Assembly (NCBI GenBank): GCA_002480565.1
Contig: DLCK01000021.1
Coordinates: 22,539 to 86,538, forward strand
Reading direction: 5' to 3'
DNA: 64,000 nucleotides
Origin: Phycisphaerales bacterium UBA7800
Lineage (GTDB): Bacteria; Planctomycetota; Phycisphaerae; Phycisphaerales; Phycisphaeraceae
Shown here: positions 16,294 to 27,100 of the stretch, in pieces
Layout: the number at the start of each line of letters is the position of its first letter
Numbering within the stretch: the stretch's first letter is position 1
Position numbers and translations under genes: made by a program
The notes under the pieces: generated by a model
The model's database searches: none
Seen by the model: only the letters and a program-made list of their open reading frames with translations
Told to the model about the DNA's origin: nothing

Positions 16294-18258
16294 CTATCGA
16301 TATGAAACAGATTCGCCATCAACTGTCAAAGCCATAAAAAATGGCTTGACTTTATAAAATACCAAACCACCTTGAGTGTCAACGGTTGCAATTAAACGGT
16401 GATGACCTTTAGCTAGTTGGACCCCACTATTTGCCGCATTCACAGGTTTTTTCTTGCCATCAATCGCTAGATTTTTAACTGGGAGTTGGCAGCGAATGAT
16501 CAATTTACCAGCATGCGGCATCTGAAAATCAACAGCTACCACAAACCACGCTGGTTTATTGGCAAAGCTCGATGCAGCTTTGAACCAACCAGCTCTTAAG
16601 GAGAATGGATATACAAAATCATGTGCGAATGTATTAGCCACAAATTCATCGGCACGCGACCATTGCAACAGCACATCATCTGAGCCAGTTTTCAAATCAG
16701 CTTCAACATTTGAAAGAGGGATAAAGGTATTAAAGTCAAACATCTTGGGATCAACCGGCCCTGCTACAGCAATATAATCTCGGATCATTTTTTCCTTTTG
16801 GATGTCATGAGCCTTTGGATCATTAATTTCCAACGTCAGGTAGACACGGCTCGGCACATATTCAACCGTGATTGAAAGTTCCGCAGCGACAATAGATTTC
16901 CCCTGTCTATAACGAATACCATCACGAATCCCCCCGGGGTTAAAAGTCAGTGTTTTGACTTCACCGGGGCGCAATTGCGTTATCTGACCTTGATCCAGGC
17001 CCTCGGTATAAAATAGTGGTTTGCGAAGAATGAGATTGACAGTCGGTATTGTAAACTTTGTCTTGTTGGACACTGTAACTTCATAATCACCGGAACTCGT
17101 TTGCTTTAATCCATAGGACAAGCCTGGATTTTCAACTGATTCTAAAAGTTGATCAGATTGTTGTTCATTGAAGTCCAACCATTCAATATGCTTCGGCATC
17201 ACTTGGTTCTGAGTATAAGGCAAATTAACTAACCAAAGTTCATTACTCAATTCAGAGACATCCAAATTTTGGCCATCCAATGTAATTTTATTCGGTTTTT
17301 TCCCGGCAATCGCCAGACTCAATGATACATCATCACCAGTACAATCAATCACTGGACGTGTAATACTAAATGTTCCTACCTTACTATTATTAGTCATAAT
17401 TTGAGTGTTTTTGGCAGACAATCTATAAGCAGCAAATTCAGTTTGCGTGCAATACCAGAAATCATCTCGGCCGGCATACTCCTTGATCAAGTTTTTCAAC
17501 TTCTGTAATTCCTCAGGAGATTGCCATGGATGAACGCCAAGACTGATGCTGTAATCTATTTCTTTGTATTTTTCAGGATTATCTAATATAGTCTTGATGG
17601 ACTCTCTGAATTTATCAGCCTTAATTTTGCGATCACCAGGAACAATCTGATTCATCGTCGAGAATAGATTTTCGGGTAGATAATGGCTGCCCTTGACAAA
17701 TTGACTGTACACACTGTGATGATAGCCACTGTGAACCAATGCATCAGAAATATCCGGTTGAGCCATAGGTACATTCCGGTCCCAGTAGGTTCCAAATGGA
17801 AATGCGAATGAGTTAATTGGCTTGTTGGTTTCCGCTTCTCTTTGAATGCGATTAAGCAGAACCTCCGTAAAAATTGCATTGGGATTAAGGGTGGTCATCC
17901 AGTAATGATGCAAGGAATGACCTCCTATACTACAACCACCTGTTGAAAGTTCTCTTGCATTATCCGCTGTCATCAGTCTTCCTGTAGCGTTGAGATAAAA
18001 GCTACCTTTAATACCTGTCTCGACCATGATCTTATGCATATTTAAAGCATTGGGATTGTTATCATCCCAGCGTGTAGTAAACGCCCAATCCTTGCCATCG
18101 AATACGGGTAGGATCTGAATCTGATCAGAGGTAACAGCAGGCTCAATAATAAGGTTTTGTACAAATGTCCACACTTGTGCGTTAGCTGAGGAAACTATGC
18201 CCCCCAAACATAGGATAACTACCCCAATTTTCAGCATATAATTTACAACAGCTATCAC
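16294..18258 (-). CDS. Secreted NodB-like polysaccharide deacetylase
   Basis: Exported protein of 654 residues. It starts with GTG at 18256-18258, with GGAG 8 bases upstream; the next ATG (18237) has no ribosome binding site. A signal peptide ends at ANA-Q. The NodB homology region occupies about residues 50-290: TTRWDDN (metal-binding motif 1 variant), GGHSLHH (motif 2, H-x3-H-type) and FAFPFGTY (motif 3), pointing to a CE4-like metal-dependent carbohydrate esterase. The C-terminal 350 residues are beta-rich and unassigned. It is the last gene of the AT-rich LacI/pseudopilin/propeller module, 232 bases after the propeller gene. The substrate is unknown. Confidence 0.8.
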   Translation of the reverse strand: MIAVVNYMLKIGVVILCLGGIVSSANAQVWTFVQNLIIEPAVTSDQIQILPVFDGKDWAFTTRWDDNNPNALNMHKIMVETGIKGSFYLNATGRLMTADNARELSTGGCSIGGHSLHHYWMTTLNPNAIFTEVLLNRIQREAETNKPINSFAFPFGTYWDRNVPMAQPDISDALVHSGYHHSVYSQFVKGSHYLPENLFSTMNQIVPGDRKIKADKFRESIKTILDNPEKYKEIDYSISLGVHPWQSPEELQKLKNLIKEYAGRDDFWYCTQTEFAAYRLSAKNTQIMTNNSKVGTFSITRPVIDCTGDDVSLSLAIAGKKPNKITLDGQNLDVSELSNELWLVNLPYTQNQVMPKHIEWLDFNEQQSDQLLESVENPGLSYGLKQTSSGDYEVTVSNKTKFTIPTVNLILRKPLFYTEGLDQGQITQLRPGEVKTLTFNPGGIRDGIRYRQGKSIVAAELSITVEYVPSRVYLTLEINDPKAHDIQKEKMIRDYIAVAGPVDPKMFDFNTFIPLSNVEADLKTGSDDVLLQWSRADEFVANTFAHDFVYPFSLRAGWFKAASSFANKPAWFVVAVDFQMPHAGKLIIRCQLPVKNLAIDGKKKPVNAANSGVQLAKGHHRLIATVDTQGGLVFYKVKPFFMALTVDGESVSYR

Positions 18259-18490
18259 GACACCATCTCCATTAGGCTCTACTCAATTGATGTAGGGCAA
18301 GCAAGCAAACATTTTCCGTGTTTCCATCTACAGTTCATCTGATTTGAAATATGCAATATCCTGCTGGATGTTTTAAATCGCTTCGAGTTGATCAAGAAGA
18401 ACCATCCAGAGGAGATATCTATTTTACCTGAGCACGGAAATACTTATTAAAACCAAGCTAATGAACGCAAACAGGAGAATCTAGGACTAC

Positions 18491-21400
18491 TCATTTGCTT
18501 TCCGCAAATTTGCATTGAACTGCATTTAACCATGATGTCACATCATCGCACGGTCCAAAATATTGGGATTGGTTCAGTGTCCAAGTTTCCGAAGCTTCAA
18601 GCGATTCACCCGATTGCAAGCTTTTCATTGGGTATAGAAATTGGAGTTCCAGCAATTCATCGGTTGGAACAGCCTGATTCTCAGAACGGTAGCATTCCAT
18701 ACTGCGGTGTTCCGCAGGCAATTCTGACTCATCGATACTGTTTGCTTGCTTGACAAAGACCTGATCAACCAGACGATAGACTATCATCCGAGGTGCTGAC
18801 TTGACACGCAACTTCGTATCACGTTTTAGATCGTAAGCTATAGATGTCTGACTGCCAAGAGACAACCATCCCTTAAAATCCTGAATTTTAAATCTGTATT
18901 GGGTATCAGGATTTTTCCATGGATTGACATGTTCAACGAGGTATTCACTCTGGTCAGTAATGGGAATGTATGCCAATCCCACAGCTTTCACACGTGTATT
19001 AGACCATAAGCCCCATTGCAAAGTTCGTTCAGATATGTTTTGAGCCTGAGTAACTACTTTCACTGAATTGGCATTTACAATATAAAAGATTTTTGTCAGT
19101 TGCATTCCTGTAATTGGGCTTGGCGGTGATTGTATGATTAATTTATTTTGCGAGTGCTCCAATACCTTGTATGGCAACTGAGTCAAGTATGGATCAGGTG
19201 GCCATGTTGCTTTGTTTGCCCTGAGTTTGGTATTGATATTTTGATACTGCCACCAATTAGACTGCGGGCAGAGCCATGTTGTATGGCCACGGTATTCTAC
19301 ACGATCCGTCGATGATGTTGATGGCATGTTGTTACCATCTTGATGCCAGGTATGACTATATGTGTCCATTATATTGGACTTACCAATCATTCGAAAATCA
19401 ACCAGATTCCCACCATATGGAAGCACCCCGATCTGAATCTGATCCGTTTTCAAGTACAACACATCCTGATTTAATTGACTATGCCATGGCGCATCGGTGA
19501 GTGCTTGCTGATTTTTGGGTAAATCAATATAAAAAATACCGGAACCTGCAGTACCTACAAGAATCCGATTACCTGCAAAGGCAAGGGGTAATCGTGATAC
19601 ACGATCAGGAAGATTCGAATCCAACTGCTCAAAAGTTTTGCCAAAATTTGTGGTCAATACGATACCGTTACTAGTTGATATTGCAATTCGATTGGGCAGA
19701 TACGGGTCCATCGCTACATAGCTCGCGTCGCCCTTCCAGACCTGTTGAAATGATGTCCCGTTGTCGGATGACAGAAATAAACCTGAACCTCGAATCGCCA
19801 CAGCCAAGATACCTGGAGCATACATACTTGCAGCAACTGATGATGGCTTACCATTGTTAGAATTCTTGAGTTTGACCTTCTTCCAATTTTTATCATCAAC
19901 CGCGCGTGTATAGATGGATTGACTACTACTACTGGCGACAATCATGTTGCCATTTTTGCTAACCGCTAACTGAGGGCCAGCCTGCCAGATTGATGTCGAA
20001 AAAAATGATGTGCCAGACATACCCATACTGTCCCATACAAAGGTATTGCCTTGGTCTTCACTGACGTAAACTCCGCCTTCATTGGGAGTAATTTTGCCAG
20101 ATACTGCCAGCCACAGTCGATTGGGATTGCTTTGATCCAAAGCGATGCTATTACATCGACTCGATTCCATATCTGGCAAGCCCTGCATTTTGCAACGTGA
20201 CCACGAATTGCCATGATCGGTGGTGATGTAAAGCTGGTTAGCCAACCATGAATGCCCTTTTGGACCTACGTAAAACATCAATCCTGGCTGAGCATAACTG
20301 GCCACGATATGCTTAACGTTACTCGGTCCACCGCCTGGTTTTTCAAATCGCACACCGCGGTTTTCTGAACGGATGTACCCGTTGTCAGCCATACCTGCAT
20401 GAATGACAGTAGGATTATGGGGATCAGTTAAAATCCAATGAATTACAGTTGTTTCAATACCATCGATCGAAAGATTCCATGTCTTACCTGCATCGGTGGA
20501 TTGATAGGCAGCATACCAATCTGTCATATACCAGTGATCAGGATCAACAGGCGAAACCGTAATCGAACCAAGCGCCTTGCCGTAATGCTGCCATTTCCCA
20601 GGCTGAATACGTCCCCACCAACTACCTTCATTAACAGCTGTTGGCTTGACATGATGCCAAGTTGTTTCGTTTTTATTAAGTCTGTAAATATCTCCGTTAC
20701 GCGCGCCGAGTAGAACAAAGTCAGGGCCAACAGACAGCGCATTAAATGCTGAGCCACTGGTCGACATTTTTTTCTTCATTGCTACTTCATCAATCGGCAA
20801 ACCCTCTTCGAGTGGCTTGAAGGTTTTCCCCATGTCTTCACTGATACGCAGATGGCCTACCTCACAAATGGCTATCAGTGGATGATTTGCCCAAGGCAAT
20901 TGAACCATTTCATGAACATCCGATGTGTTGACTAATTCAAAAGTTTCACCCTGGTTCTGACTGAAATATAAACCTCGTTTAAAATGTCGATCCACCCCCT
21001 CAAAGCGAAGCTTACGTTCGTAGCAACTTACCCAAATATTCATGTGATTGTTTGGATCAATCCAAATGGCAATGGGGGCGAGTGATTTAAGCTGGCCATT
21101 GGCTTGCCATGTTTTTCCTCTATCATTTGATGTTGCCCAACCATCGTCCACCGCTGCGATATAGAGTCTGTTGGAATTTTCTGGATCACTTACCAAAACA
21201 TTACCCGCAGCTCGACGATGACCATTACCCCAGAACCATGCCTTATATGTCATTTCCCATGTAGTTCCACCATCAGTTGAAACGTAGATACCTTTTCGAC
21301 CATCCCATCGATTCCCCGTTGCGATGATGACATAATCAGGGTCTTCTGGATCAACCCATAAACCACGGACACTATAATTGCTACGATTTGCTGGCAGGCT

Positions 21401-21673
21401 ACCATGACACATGCGCCAAGACCGACCTGCATCATCACTTCGATAGACACCACCGACATCTACATACATATAAACACGCTTAGGATTGCTTGGACTGATC
21501 ACAACCTGTTGCACATATCCACCGCCGCCAAACCGCGACGAATGCCATTGGCCGTAGGACGGCATTGACTTTTCGTCACTGGGTTGAACATGCTTATCCG
21601 CCACACAAAACGCTGACGTTCCCCAAGCACAAACCAGAATACCAACCAATAGAGATCGCAATAACAACGTCAT
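18491..21673 (-). CDS. Secreted Asp-box beta-propeller protein (GH74/sialidase-like)
   Basis: Exported protein of 1060 residues with a signal peptide ending near SAFCVA. About eleven Asp-box motifs (S-x-D-x-G-x-[TS]-[WF]) run from residue 75 to about 720, for example YRSDDAGRSW, VSTDGGTTW, QSTDAGKTW, VSEDQGNTF and LSSDNGTSF. This number fits two consecutive beta-propellers, as in GH74 xyloglucanases, but catalytic aspartates were not identified. The last 320 residues form a beta-sandwich-like domain (IGVLPYGGNLVDFRMIG onward) resembling sugar-mutarotase-like folds. It lies 68 bases downstream of a pseudopilin gene on the same strand. Endo-glucanase, lyase or plain binding functions all remain possible. 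Confidence 0.75.
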   Translation of the reverse strand: MTLLLRSLLVGILVCAWGTSAFCVADKHVQPSDEKSMPSYGQWHSSRFGGGGYVQQVVISPSNPKRVYMYVDVGGVYRSDDAGRSWRMCHGSLPANRSNYSVRGLWVDPEDPDYVIIATGNRWDGRKGIYVSTDGGTTWEMTYKAWFWGNGHRRAAGNVLVSDPENSNRLYIAAVDDGWATSNDRGKTWQANGQLKSLAPIAIWIDPNNHMNIWVSCYERKLRFEGVDRHFKRGLYFSQNQGETFELVNTSDVHEMVQLPWANHPLIAICEVGHLRISEDMGKTFKPLEEGLPIDEVAMKKKMSTSGSAFNALSVGPDFVLLGARNGDIYRLNKNETTWHHVKPTAVNEGSWWGRIQPGKWQHYGKALGSITVSPVDPDHWYMTDWYAAYQSTDAGKTWNLSIDGIETTVIHWILTDPHNPTVIHAGMADNGYIRSENRGVRFEKPGGGPSNVKHIVASYAQPGLMFYVGPKGHSWLANQLYITTDHGNSWSRCKMQGLPDMESSRCNSIALDQSNPNRLWLAVSGKITPNEGGVYVSEDQGNTFVWDSMGMSGTSFFSTSIWQAGPQLAVSKNGNMIVASSSSQSIYTRAVDDKNWKKVKLKNSNNGKPSSVAASMYAPGILAVAIRGSGLFLSSDNGTSFQQVWKGDASYVAMDPYLPNRIAISTSNGIVLTTNFGKTFEQLDSNLPDRVSRLPLAFAGNRILVGTAGSGIFYIDLPKNQQALTDAPWHSQLNQDVLYLKTDQIQIGVLPYGGNLVDFRMIGKSNIMDTYSHTWHQDGNNMPSTSSTDRVEYRGHTTWLCPQSNWWQYQNINTKLRANKATWPPDPYLTQLPYKVLEHSQNKLIIQSPPSPITGMQLTKIFYIVNANSVKVVTQAQNISERTLQWGLWSNTRVKAVGLAYIPITDQSEYLVEHVNPWKNPDTQYRFKIQDFKGWLSLGSQTSIAYDLKRDTKLRVKSAPRMIVYRLVDQVFVKQANSIDESELPAEHRSMECYRSENQAVPTDELLELQFLYPMKSLQSGESLEASETWTLNQSQYFGPCDDVTSWLNAVQCKFAESK

Positions 21674-21740
21674 GAGACTACCTAAATATAAATATTAAAT
21701 GCTGAACAAAAATCTGAAAAATCGTAAACTTAATCTTTGC

Positions 21741-22451
21741 TTACCATTTCCAATGACTAGGCGATCCACCGTATTTCAACGCATCACTGTTTTTCAACGC
21801 CACGTGCCCATCGACATATCCCATGTTGGCACTTTCGCCTTCAGTGATGTGTCGAAAACCAGGTTCTGCATAACCACTGCCTGCAGCGTATGAACCATAT
21901 GACGTATTGGATGTCACCCAAGGCAAACGCCAATCACTGGTCATTAAGCTATCCGTATTACTGATAACACTATCACCGATCAAGAGAATGGTAGATGGGC
22001 TAAGCACTGCTTCACGCCGACATCGCCATTTGGGCCAAAGCATAAAGGGATTGACATTGTAGGTCTGCTTGTATGCAGTTGTCGCGTCGACGATCGCTGT
22101 ACGCGAAATCTTTGGACACATCAGATTCTTTTTCGAATCATAGCGATGTGCACCATTGACATATTCCCGCAAGCGATAACTCCAGGCAGTTGCTGTCCCG
22201 AAATTGGGTGATATGCTTGAGCTATTAAACGATGTCGACCAATAAGGTGTAAAATAGCCTTTATAATCATCCGCATACAGGTTCTGAGCCATAGCCAACT
22301 GTTTGACTGTTGCAGCACATTGAATAGAAACAGCCGAGTCTCTGGCTCGTCCCAAGGCTGGCAGCAAAATACTAATCAGCAGACTGATGATAGAAATCAC
22401 AACCAATAATTCAATTAAAGTAAAACCACGATAATATTTATTATTTTTCAT
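21741..22451 (-). CDS. Pseudopilin-like protein (copy 4)
   Basis: Protein of 236 residues. The start at ATG 22449-22451 is chosen because AGGA lies about 7 bases upstream. RGFTLIELLVVISIISLL has the canonical Gly before the cleavage point, and MGYVDGHVALKN is the C-terminal signature. The gene begins 25 bases after the LacI stop and is followed by the Asp-box protein gene, so regulator, pseudopilin and enzyme appear co-transcribed. Base composition is AT-rich like its neighbours, unlike the pseudopilins to the left. Confidence 0.9.
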   Translation of the reverse strand: MKNNKYYRGFTLIELLVVISIISLLISILLPALGRARDSAVSIQCAATVKQLAMAQNLYADDYKGYFTPYWSTSFNSSSISPNFGTATAWSYRLREYVNGAHRYDSKKNLMCPKISRTAIVDATTAYKQTYNVNPFMLWPKWRCRREAVLSPSTILLIGDSVISNTDSLMTSDWRLPWVTSNTSYGSYAAGSGYAEPGFRHITEGESANMGYVDGHVALKNSDALKYGGSPSHWKW

Positions 22452-22476
22452 AGTCAATCCTGTTCTATTCATTTGA

Positions 22477-23532
22477 TTAGATGGCTGGAACGATTGTCGA
22501 TTCGCGAACAATCAACTCAGGTTTAACCAATATTGACTTGGAATCTACGGGCTTCTTGATGACTGCTTTGGTAAGAATTTTTGATGCGATAACTGCCATT
22601 TCTTTGTATGGCAGAGCTATTGCAGTCAATTTTGGACTGGTATGCTTCACCGGGAAATAATCATTGAAACACACAATGCTTAAATCTTCGGGGACACGTA
22701 ATCCAATTTTACGGGCATAATTCATGGCCATAATGGCTGTGAAATGTGAGTACACCAATAATGCCGTACACCGATTTTCATAGGAGTCGGTGACTGCTTC
22801 TTCCACCATGTCATAGGTTTGATTCCATGTCGGCATCAATGGTAAGTCGTGTGATTGCATCGCATCGACATAACCTTGACGACGCGCCTCAACGGATGGA
22901 TGTAATTCTGTCCATGAGGACTCCATGATGTAAGCAATACGTCGATGCCCCAAGGAGACCAGATGATCAACAGCCATCTTACTTCCCAGTGCATCATCGA
23001 CCATGACACTCGAACCATTCGGACCAGACAAACCATTGATACTTACATAAGGTAATCGAGACTCTTCGAGCAACTGACAGTCAGCTTCAGTACTGGCATT
23101 TAGTACACACATCCCATCCACCGGCCAGTCGGGTGTGCCATAAGGCTCTTCCAATCCTGCACCAAAGTAGTGACACAGATCCAAATCCGTTTTACGCAGA
23201 CTTTGCGCCAAGTGATGAATGATTTGAATGTCTGAGGGGAACACAACCCCTTCCTGATCGTACTGCAGTCCCAGTACCGCGATGACACCTGTCCGCTTGG
23301 ATCGCATCGCTTTGGCATTCATGTTGGCCTTGTAGCCCAGTTGTTCTACTGCATCCAAAACGGCCTGGCGGATCTTGGGTTTGACTGAAAATCCCTTGGT
23401 ATAGCCGTTGAGTACACGACTGACCGTTGATGCGGAAACCCCTGTGAGTTGTGCCACATCTGACAGTGTCGCTTTGCTCTTCTTACTTTGTGCTTTTACA
23501 GCATGACTTGACTTGGCGGCTGATTCTGACAT
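22477..23532 (-). CDS. LacI-family transcriptional regulator
   Basis: Regulator of 351 residues with a charged leader of about 20 residues before the HTH (ATLSDVAQLTGVSASTVSRV). The ligand domain has the usual family landmarks (VMVDDALGSKMAVDHLVSLG, HRRIAYIMES, LSIVCFNDYFPV, PKLTAIALPYKEM). It is the first gene of the AT-rich minus-strand operon. Its promoter carries a 20-bp palindrome directly downstream of the -10, predicting autorepression of the whole operon. Its C-terminal coding end is 25 bases from the pseudopilin start. Confidence 0.93.
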   Translation of the reverse strand: MSESAAKSSHAVKAQSKKSKATLSDVAQLTGVSASTVSRVLNGYTKGFSVKPKIRQAVLDAVEQLGYKANMNAKAMRSKRTGVIAVLGLQYDQEGVVFPSDIQIIHHLAQSLRKTDLDLCHYFGAGLEEPYGTPDWPVDGMCVLNASTEADCQLLEESRLPYVSINGLSGPNGSSVMVDDALGSKMAVDHLVSLGHRRIAYIMESSWTELHPSVEARRQGYVDAMQSHDLPLMPTWNQTYDMVEEAVTDSYENRCTALLVYSHFTAIMAMNYARKIGLRVPEDLSIVCFNDYFPVKHTSPKLTAIALPYKEMAVIASKILTKAVIKKPVDSKSILVKPELIVRESTIVPAI

Positions 23533-23553
23533 GAGTTGTCCTGATTACGAACT

Positions 23554-23600
23554 TTTAGAAAACAATTTCTAAATAGTAGTCCGATGTACGGGACAGTCAA
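23554..23600 (-). promoter_or_regulatory. LacI operon promoter with TTTAGAAA palindrome
   Basis: On the minus strand a -35 TTGACT (23595-23600) and a -10 TACTAT (23573-23578) are spaced by 16 bases. Directly downstream, overlapping the -10 by one base, is the perfect palindrome TTTAGAAA-N4-TTTCTAAA (23554-23573). This is a typical repressor position between the -10 and the gene. Confidence 0.65.
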
Positions 23601-23660
23601 ACAATAGACGATTAAAATTATTGACAACAATCACAAAATGTTTAAATGCAATTGTTTAAA

Positions 23661-23680
23661 ATTTAGAAATTTTTCTAAAT
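23661..23680. promoter_or_regulatory. Second TTTAGAAA palindrome without an adjacent gene
   Basis: ATTTAGAAA-TT-TTTCTAAAT is a perfect palindrome with the same arms as the operator at 23554-23573 but a 2-base rather than 4-base centre. Its centre lies about 107 bases from the first. A TTGACA at 23621-23626 points rightward, but no gene follows. Confidence 0.55.
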
Positions 23681-24112
23681 CGGCTTGCTGCTGTTGTCGA
23701 ATCCCCGTGGATTATTGCGTTTGGAGATTAACCGACATGTACCCAAAAACACAACATCAAGCCAACTTTAGCAATGACCTTTCCACCTATTGAAGCCGAC
23801 ATCCGTCAAATTTTTTACCAGTCTTACATGACAACTCCAGCAACTGTTAACTGGCAATGTCATTAGGACATGGAGATCAGGGTCAATGCTTGACTGCAGT
23901 CACGCGCATGCCAGCTGTGGTGTTGAGTTGGGGTGATCTTTGTTGTTTGCGGCACCACTTTTACCCCACCATCAGGTGGCCAGTCGGGTCCATGTGCCTT
24001 TGGATTATTCGTCTTTGGCCCCAGCGATACGCAGGCAGATCAGAATGGGTCACCCAATCATCACTCTCTTAGAGTATTTGACATCCTCTGATTGCGAGCA
24101 GATACAATTTAT
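23681..24112. other. Region without a convincing gene; possible remnant
   Basis: Part of a 580-base gap (23533-24112). GGAG at 23723-23726 precedes an ATG at 23737 by 10 bases, opening an 18-codon frame that ends in TGA at 23793. It looks like the preserved start of a lost gene. Further right, a plus-strand open stretch of about 58 codons ends at 24119 (containing VPLDYSSLAPAIRRQIRM), with protein-like composition but no recognised family and no start signal. Deletion or decay of a divergent target gene would explain both the orphan operator and these scraps. Confidence 0.35.
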
Positions 24113-27100
24113 TTACTGAACAATGATATGCCCGAAGCGTGAAAGGTCACGGGCGTCTGTCGCCTGTTGCCAGGTCACAAAACCGTCCACACTATCAAGT
24201 CCGCTGAAGTTAATACGGATCGGTTGGTTGCGATCAGGCTGTCCACCAAGCTGCGTCCAATCGACAGCCATCTCCAAAGTCAAGCGGTCATCAGTCTGCG
24301 TGACTGCTGCCTCCATGGGCATCTGATATGGCAGGAGAATTTGCAGGGGTTTTCCAGTGAGATCAACACCAAAGGAGAAATTTTCAAAATCGATTTGCAG
24401 ATGATCCCCCTGCTCGGGTTGGCCTTGACTGCTTACGATATTGCGATCGCGCGACAAGTCCACTGTCATGGCAACGTAAAATTGATTTGTATCCGAAGCC
24501 AGATATAACGTACGGGGTCGCGTCAAAACGGTGCCATCGGCTTTCTGCCAACCACCGATTTGATTGCCGGATTTGATGACTTGTTCCCAGATGGGATCAT
24601 TTAAATTGCCATCGAGTTTGGGTGACTGAATTGGATCAGCAATGGATACCACCGAAGCAGCGGGTGATTTAAGCACCAACCTGCGCCCTGCGAGTATGAC
24701 ATTAAATTGCCCTGGTGTTAAGGTCAGTGGGAGCCATGTGCCATGTTCCTGATAGGACATGTTTGCTGCCATGTTAAACAACAGATGTGGGTTAGCGGTT
24801 GGATCGACTTTAACCAATTCCCATGGGATAGCGATTTCTGCAGTCCAATGTTTTGGACTGGTGTGTACTGCATATTCGATGCTCGAGAAATTCGTGACGT
24901 TGGTCAGATTCCCCGGCCCAAGTTGCCCGTTAAAATCCAAACCACATTGCAGGTAGACATCATCATTTTTCAGATGCACTTCCAACCCATCGCCAGAGTA
25001 GGGATTGCCAGGAGGCCCGGGCTTAAGCGCCATAATGTCGGAAGTCGTTGCACGCATGGCGATGTAGAGTTTTCGGTCATCAAAACTCACCCATGACTGC
25101 CTGGGATTCACGGGCAATTCGACTTTGTCGGACTTATGAATGTACCGGTACCAAGGTCCGGTGTGGGTATGTCCTGAAGCCTGCATGCGTTGCCAGATCA
25201 CATCATCAATCTTGCCATCAATTGTGGGCGGTACGTTGGCAGGCTGTGCGTAAATGGGTTGAAATTGTGCCGTTTTGTTCTGATGGTCATAAGGTTGGTC
25301 GATGGTATCAATTTGCCAGACGACCAGATCATCAATGTCCATGAACGTCGGCTGAGCACGATGGTTCCACAGTGTGCTGATTCCGATCCCACCGCTTGGC
25401 GCGCGCTGATCTTTGGCATCAATGATGACTTTACCATCAAGGCGGACCTGCGAACGATCACCAACGGTTCGGACTTCCAGTTCGTGCCAGTGTTGATCAA
25501 TACGCGAGCCCAGATTGGAAAGCCCTGTACCGACGGTCATGTTCTTCATATCAAAGAATGGTTGTGATCCGTTCCATGCCACCCGTGGGCCATCTACCCG
25601 CCATGACATTTTCGGGCGATAAGCCTGAATGTATGCGAGCTTGTATTCGCTGGGATGATCCGGCGTGGGTCGATGATTTCGCCAATCCACGCGAAAGAAT
25701 GAGGTCACGATTGATGCATCAGCCTGATCCGAAACAATAGGGCCAAGCCGAAACCGAAATCGCAGGGCGTAATCTTTCCATTGGCTTAACTGCTGATCAA
25801 TGGATTGGGTATCATGACTTCGTCCTGCAATCGGTGGCGTGAAAATTCTTGCTCTGGATTGGCTCATCCGCCCGACATTCTTTTGCTTGCCATTGTCCAG
25901 CGTGATGGTATGTGCTTTGAGCCCCTGCTTGATAGTCCATTGCGAACTGACACCTGATTCAAAATCATCCTTAAAAAGCAGTCGTTTTTCGTCCACTCCA
26001 CGATAGGGGTCACCGTCGGGCAAAACACTTGTGACCTGTTTTTCATTTTGTGATGATTCTTTTTTATCTTGAGGCATGAGTTGCTGAGCAATGGACTTTG
26101 CATCACGAAATGTCCAATTGACCTGCGGTTTGGATTGGGATTGATATGCCAGTAACACACGAACCCCGTAAGGCGCAGGCAATGTGATGGATGTCGCTTG
26201 GCTGTCTATTGAATCAATGGGTTCACCAGTTCGTGCATCAATGAAATGCCAGCTCTGAGATTGCCCTTCTGTCAGATCAGGTAATAAGCGCAACGTAGCC
26301 TGCGTATCCTTGGGATTCCAAGATGCCAAGAGTATCAGAGCCTGCTTGGTTTTGGGATTGTGTACCAACATCCATTTGACTTGATCCTCTTCCACTTGAG
26401 CAACGGGTTGATCATCCCAATAGCGATAGTTGGGAATCCCAGGCTTGCCATAACCAAAGCCGTGGAGAATATCTTCCATCTCCCGGTATTCGCGCCCGGG
26501 GTCATGGGCAGGGGCAAGTTCATGGACGCGTCGCATGCCCCACTCGATGAGTTGGACGTGTGGTTTGCTGAGATTTTTTATCAATGGATTGTATCGGCCT
26601 GCAAGGTGATACAACGCATATGGCAGGTTGCCACATTTGCTGCCGAGCATGGTGGTGCGAATGTAATCCGGCTTTGCTGGCTGGGTCGCATTGAATTCAT
26701 AATCCAATTGAATGGTGGCAAAAGTCTGCAACGGCAAAAGCAACGTCGTGGTCATGTGAATCGACCACTCCAACGGAACCTTCGACGTTTTGCGGTGTTC
26801 CTGAAGCAGATTCCAAAGGCGTTTTTGATAGGCCCGTTGATTCCAGATTGATAAAGCAGGTTGAACCGTTCCGTCTTCCGTCACATACGCTGCGGATGTC
26901 AATGGGTCGTAACAGGCTTGCGGGTAGGTGTTATCACAGTACAACCCGACACCGCGTTTGAACCACTCATTGGCATAGAAAAGACACATATCCTGATAGC
27001 TCTGAGGAAAACTGATCAAGCTATACGGTGAAGCATTAAACCCGCGGCGCATGACTGCCTCATCGGGCCATTGCCGATCAGTAAACGTATCGACGCCCCA

